Assembly: GCF_003597395.2 (NCBI RefSeq)
Contig: NC_133782.1
Span: forward strand, 6,533,609-6,597,608
Length of the DNA: 64,000 bases
Source of the DNA: Chelonoidis abingdonii
Lineage: Eukaryota > Chordata > Testudines > Testudinidae
Direction: 5' to 3'
Positions 62,041 through 64,000 of the stretch are shown piece after piece. The position numbers and the translations under genes were made by a program. The notes under the pieces were generated by a model. That model worked only from the letters and a program-made list of their open reading frames with translations, searched no databases and was not told where the DNA came from. Within the stretch, counting starts at the first letter, position 1. Every line of letters starts with the position of its first letter.

Positions 62041-64000
62041 GTAAGTATTCATCAACAGATTCCTGGGCAACCATTTTTGTAGAAAAAAAACTCTCTCTCT
62101 CTCTCTTTCTCAAGGATGTTGTCTCATGAGCTAGTGCTATAAGCCTTCAGCCAGTGAATGAAGGGGAAGAACGTCAGGGGAAGTGAGGTGACATTTTCTT
62201 ATCAATCTTTCCATCTCACCACATAAATGGCATCACTGCAACATCTGCCTGGCAAGGACAAATTTACCGTGAGATCCTCTCCTCTGTCTTGAACTCCCAT
62301 ATCGTTTTCTCTGATTATTTTAGCACAAAGATTTGGCTTTGTCCACTGATCATGTCTGAGTATTAGAGACAGAAACAGGGGAGCTGATTCTCCTTTTACA
62401 CTGGTGTTGATTAGAAATAATGCCATTGAGATCAGTGGACTATCAACAATATAAACTTGGTGTAAGTGAATGGAGAATCAGGTCCACTATGTTCAACTGA
62501 GCAGGAAGGCCATGCCCTGTGCAGTTCATGATATAAGCTCAGGATAAAATAGAGAGCAAGAATATTGACAAATAACTGAACTGAGCATTTAACTTGCAAA
62601 ACAGAGGTGGTCCTGTACCTGGATTGTAGAGAAGATGAATGAACTAATTCTCCTTAAGCTTGATCTGCAATTCTCTTGGGTACTTAGGGTTCAATTTTAC
62701 AGTGCCAAAGGAAAGTAGAGAGCCAAAGGAAAGCCACTTTGATTATAAGATCAACTGGATTTACCCACTTACATGTAGCTTTTTCCTGCATTTCCAAAAC
62801 TCCCATTGAACCACATGATTTTAGGTGCACAAAGATTGGGTCCATTGATTATAAAGAGCAGTATAGGATGTTCTCTTTAGAAGCGTGTTTCTATGGGTTG
62901 CATCTAAGGGATAGCTCCTCAGCTGGTGTGAGTCAGCATAGTTCTGTTCAAGTCAATGGACCTACACCAATTTACTTCAACTGAGGATCTGACCTAAAGG
63001 CTTTATATACCAGTATTACTTCTTTGTGGCTTCTAGCTCTTCACATTAATGTGAGAAGCTTTATCCTACAAAGATTCACTGCCAAGGATGTTTACTGAAA
63101 AATAATGGGTTTGAATTAGATGTTAGAAGGTAAGTGAGAAAGTTTATTTCAAATGGGTTTAATGAGATATACTACTAGTCTGGCTTGCCCTCTCTATTTC
63201 TCTCTTGCTCCCTGTGTGGCTTTAGCGAGCACAGTGGCTTTACTGGTTACTTGCTTAGAGCTAGCTAGCTTTTTAACAAAGGCCTGTATTATAAGTAATG
63301 AAAAAACAAGGTTTGCTCCATCATCTTTTCCCCTTTCTCACCAAGAATGTCATCTGTATGTTTTACCCAAAGGGCTTTAGATTCAATGTTACTTTAAATA
63401 CTATTTTTAAAAACATGGTTTAAATACAATGGTTTCATCACCAGAAGCCATTACAAGTAGAATTAATTATTTAGAAACATACTGCTGTTAATTTCAGAAT
63501 TTTTAAAATTCTGCTCCATCCCAGTTTCTCGGGCTCAGAGTTGAAATGCCAGCTTGAATAATTAACAATGACACACCATCAATATTTCACAGTCACAGCA
63601 GTAGAGCCTTCCAGTGACCTGAACAAATTTGAGCTGCGTTTTAATTTTCTCTCCCATTTGTGGTTTCTTTTAAATGTTCCTTTGATGTTCAGTATGAAGT
63701 AATTATGAGTGCTGAGACACATTAATCAGGAGGCCAGTGCTAACATGATTTTCATGAGAAAAAACAGCAATGGGATCCACTAACCCTGGATTGTGGGGCA
63801 AGAGTGTTTTAGATGTGCTAATGCACAATAATCTATGGATGGTATCACCAGTGAATTATAATCAGGATTTTATAAAGTGATTAGGATTTTGGGTGCCTCA
63901 GTTGTTAGATGCCAAACTTGAGAAAACTTCTTTTCAGGGAGCAGGTGATAGGCATTTTCAGAAAAACAGGCCTCTTTAATATCTCTGGTGTTGGATACAC
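62041..64000 (+). other. NKAIN4: Start of NKAIN4 intron 5; no further exon found
   Basis: This starts with the GTAAGT donor of a phase-1 intron. A (CT)n tract lies at 62091-62106. Short fold-backs of the dispersed family lie at 62381-62485 and 62911-62993. No acceptor followed by a frame starting with the FDFIGG motif was seen before the window ends. Confidence 0.7.
62091..62106. repeat. (CT)n tract just after exon 5
   Basis: Eight CT units with a TTTCTC continuation, starting 51 bp downstream of the exon-5 donor and preceded by an A run. Pyrimidine repeats near small exons can bind PTB-type splicing repressors; a role here is speculation. Confidence 0.85.

Overview
This window is vertebrate, most likely turtle, genomic DNA (a crocodilian is the alternative). 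The organism call is an inference from intron-scale gene structure, CR1-type LINEs, a Penelope-like element, and several large fold-back transposon families of a kind I associate with chelonian genomes. There is no bacterial-style gene density, operon, CRISPR array or recognisable RNA gene.

The only protein-coding gene I can support is a plus-strand member of the NKAIN family (Na+/K+-transporting ATPase interacting protein), best matched to NKAIN4. Four internal coding exons are present, each with a consensus AG acceptor and GT donor and with compatible phases: 30203-30340 (46 codons), 33033-33113 (27 codons), 45941-46138 (66 codons) and 61980-62040 (20 codons plus one base). Together they encode most of the four-transmembrane protein, up to the EEEDS segment. 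The short first exon (start codon and most of the first membrane segment) and the C-terminal exon(s) that should begin with the conserved FDFIGG motif were not found. They are presumed to lie outside the window, which would make 1-30202 mainly intron 1.

The rest is intronic sequence filled with transposon remains. Positions 1-30202 hold an LTR family (3780-4428, 19714-19985), a Penelope terminal hairpin (4534-4735), CR1 copies (10565-10862, 12015-13305, 21660-22085) and many fold-back DNA elements, several of them nested (1211-2060, 15890-16352). One unassigned minus-strand reading frame lies at 28919-29287. Intron 2 (30341-33032) holds CR1 tails and an L3-like fragment. Intron 3 (33114-45940) holds a nested fold-back element (35420-35911), further fold-back DNA, a solo LTR (42408-42958) and a 1.5 kb CR1 with reverse-transcriptase remains (44002-45556). 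Intron 4 (46139-61979) holds a palindromic Penelope-like insertion (50936-51722), an inverted-repeat element (53445-54130), a CR1 tail (57137-57492) and a CpG-containing multi-hairpin MITE (60959-61252).

The most informative signals are the transposon nestings, which give relative ages and target-site sizes: TA for two MITE families, TAG for a third. Two MITEs of identical 189-bp length lie in opposite orientation and produce deceptive paired ORFs. I did not find a convincing new multi-gene system. All family assignments are from reading and memory; no alignments or searches were run.
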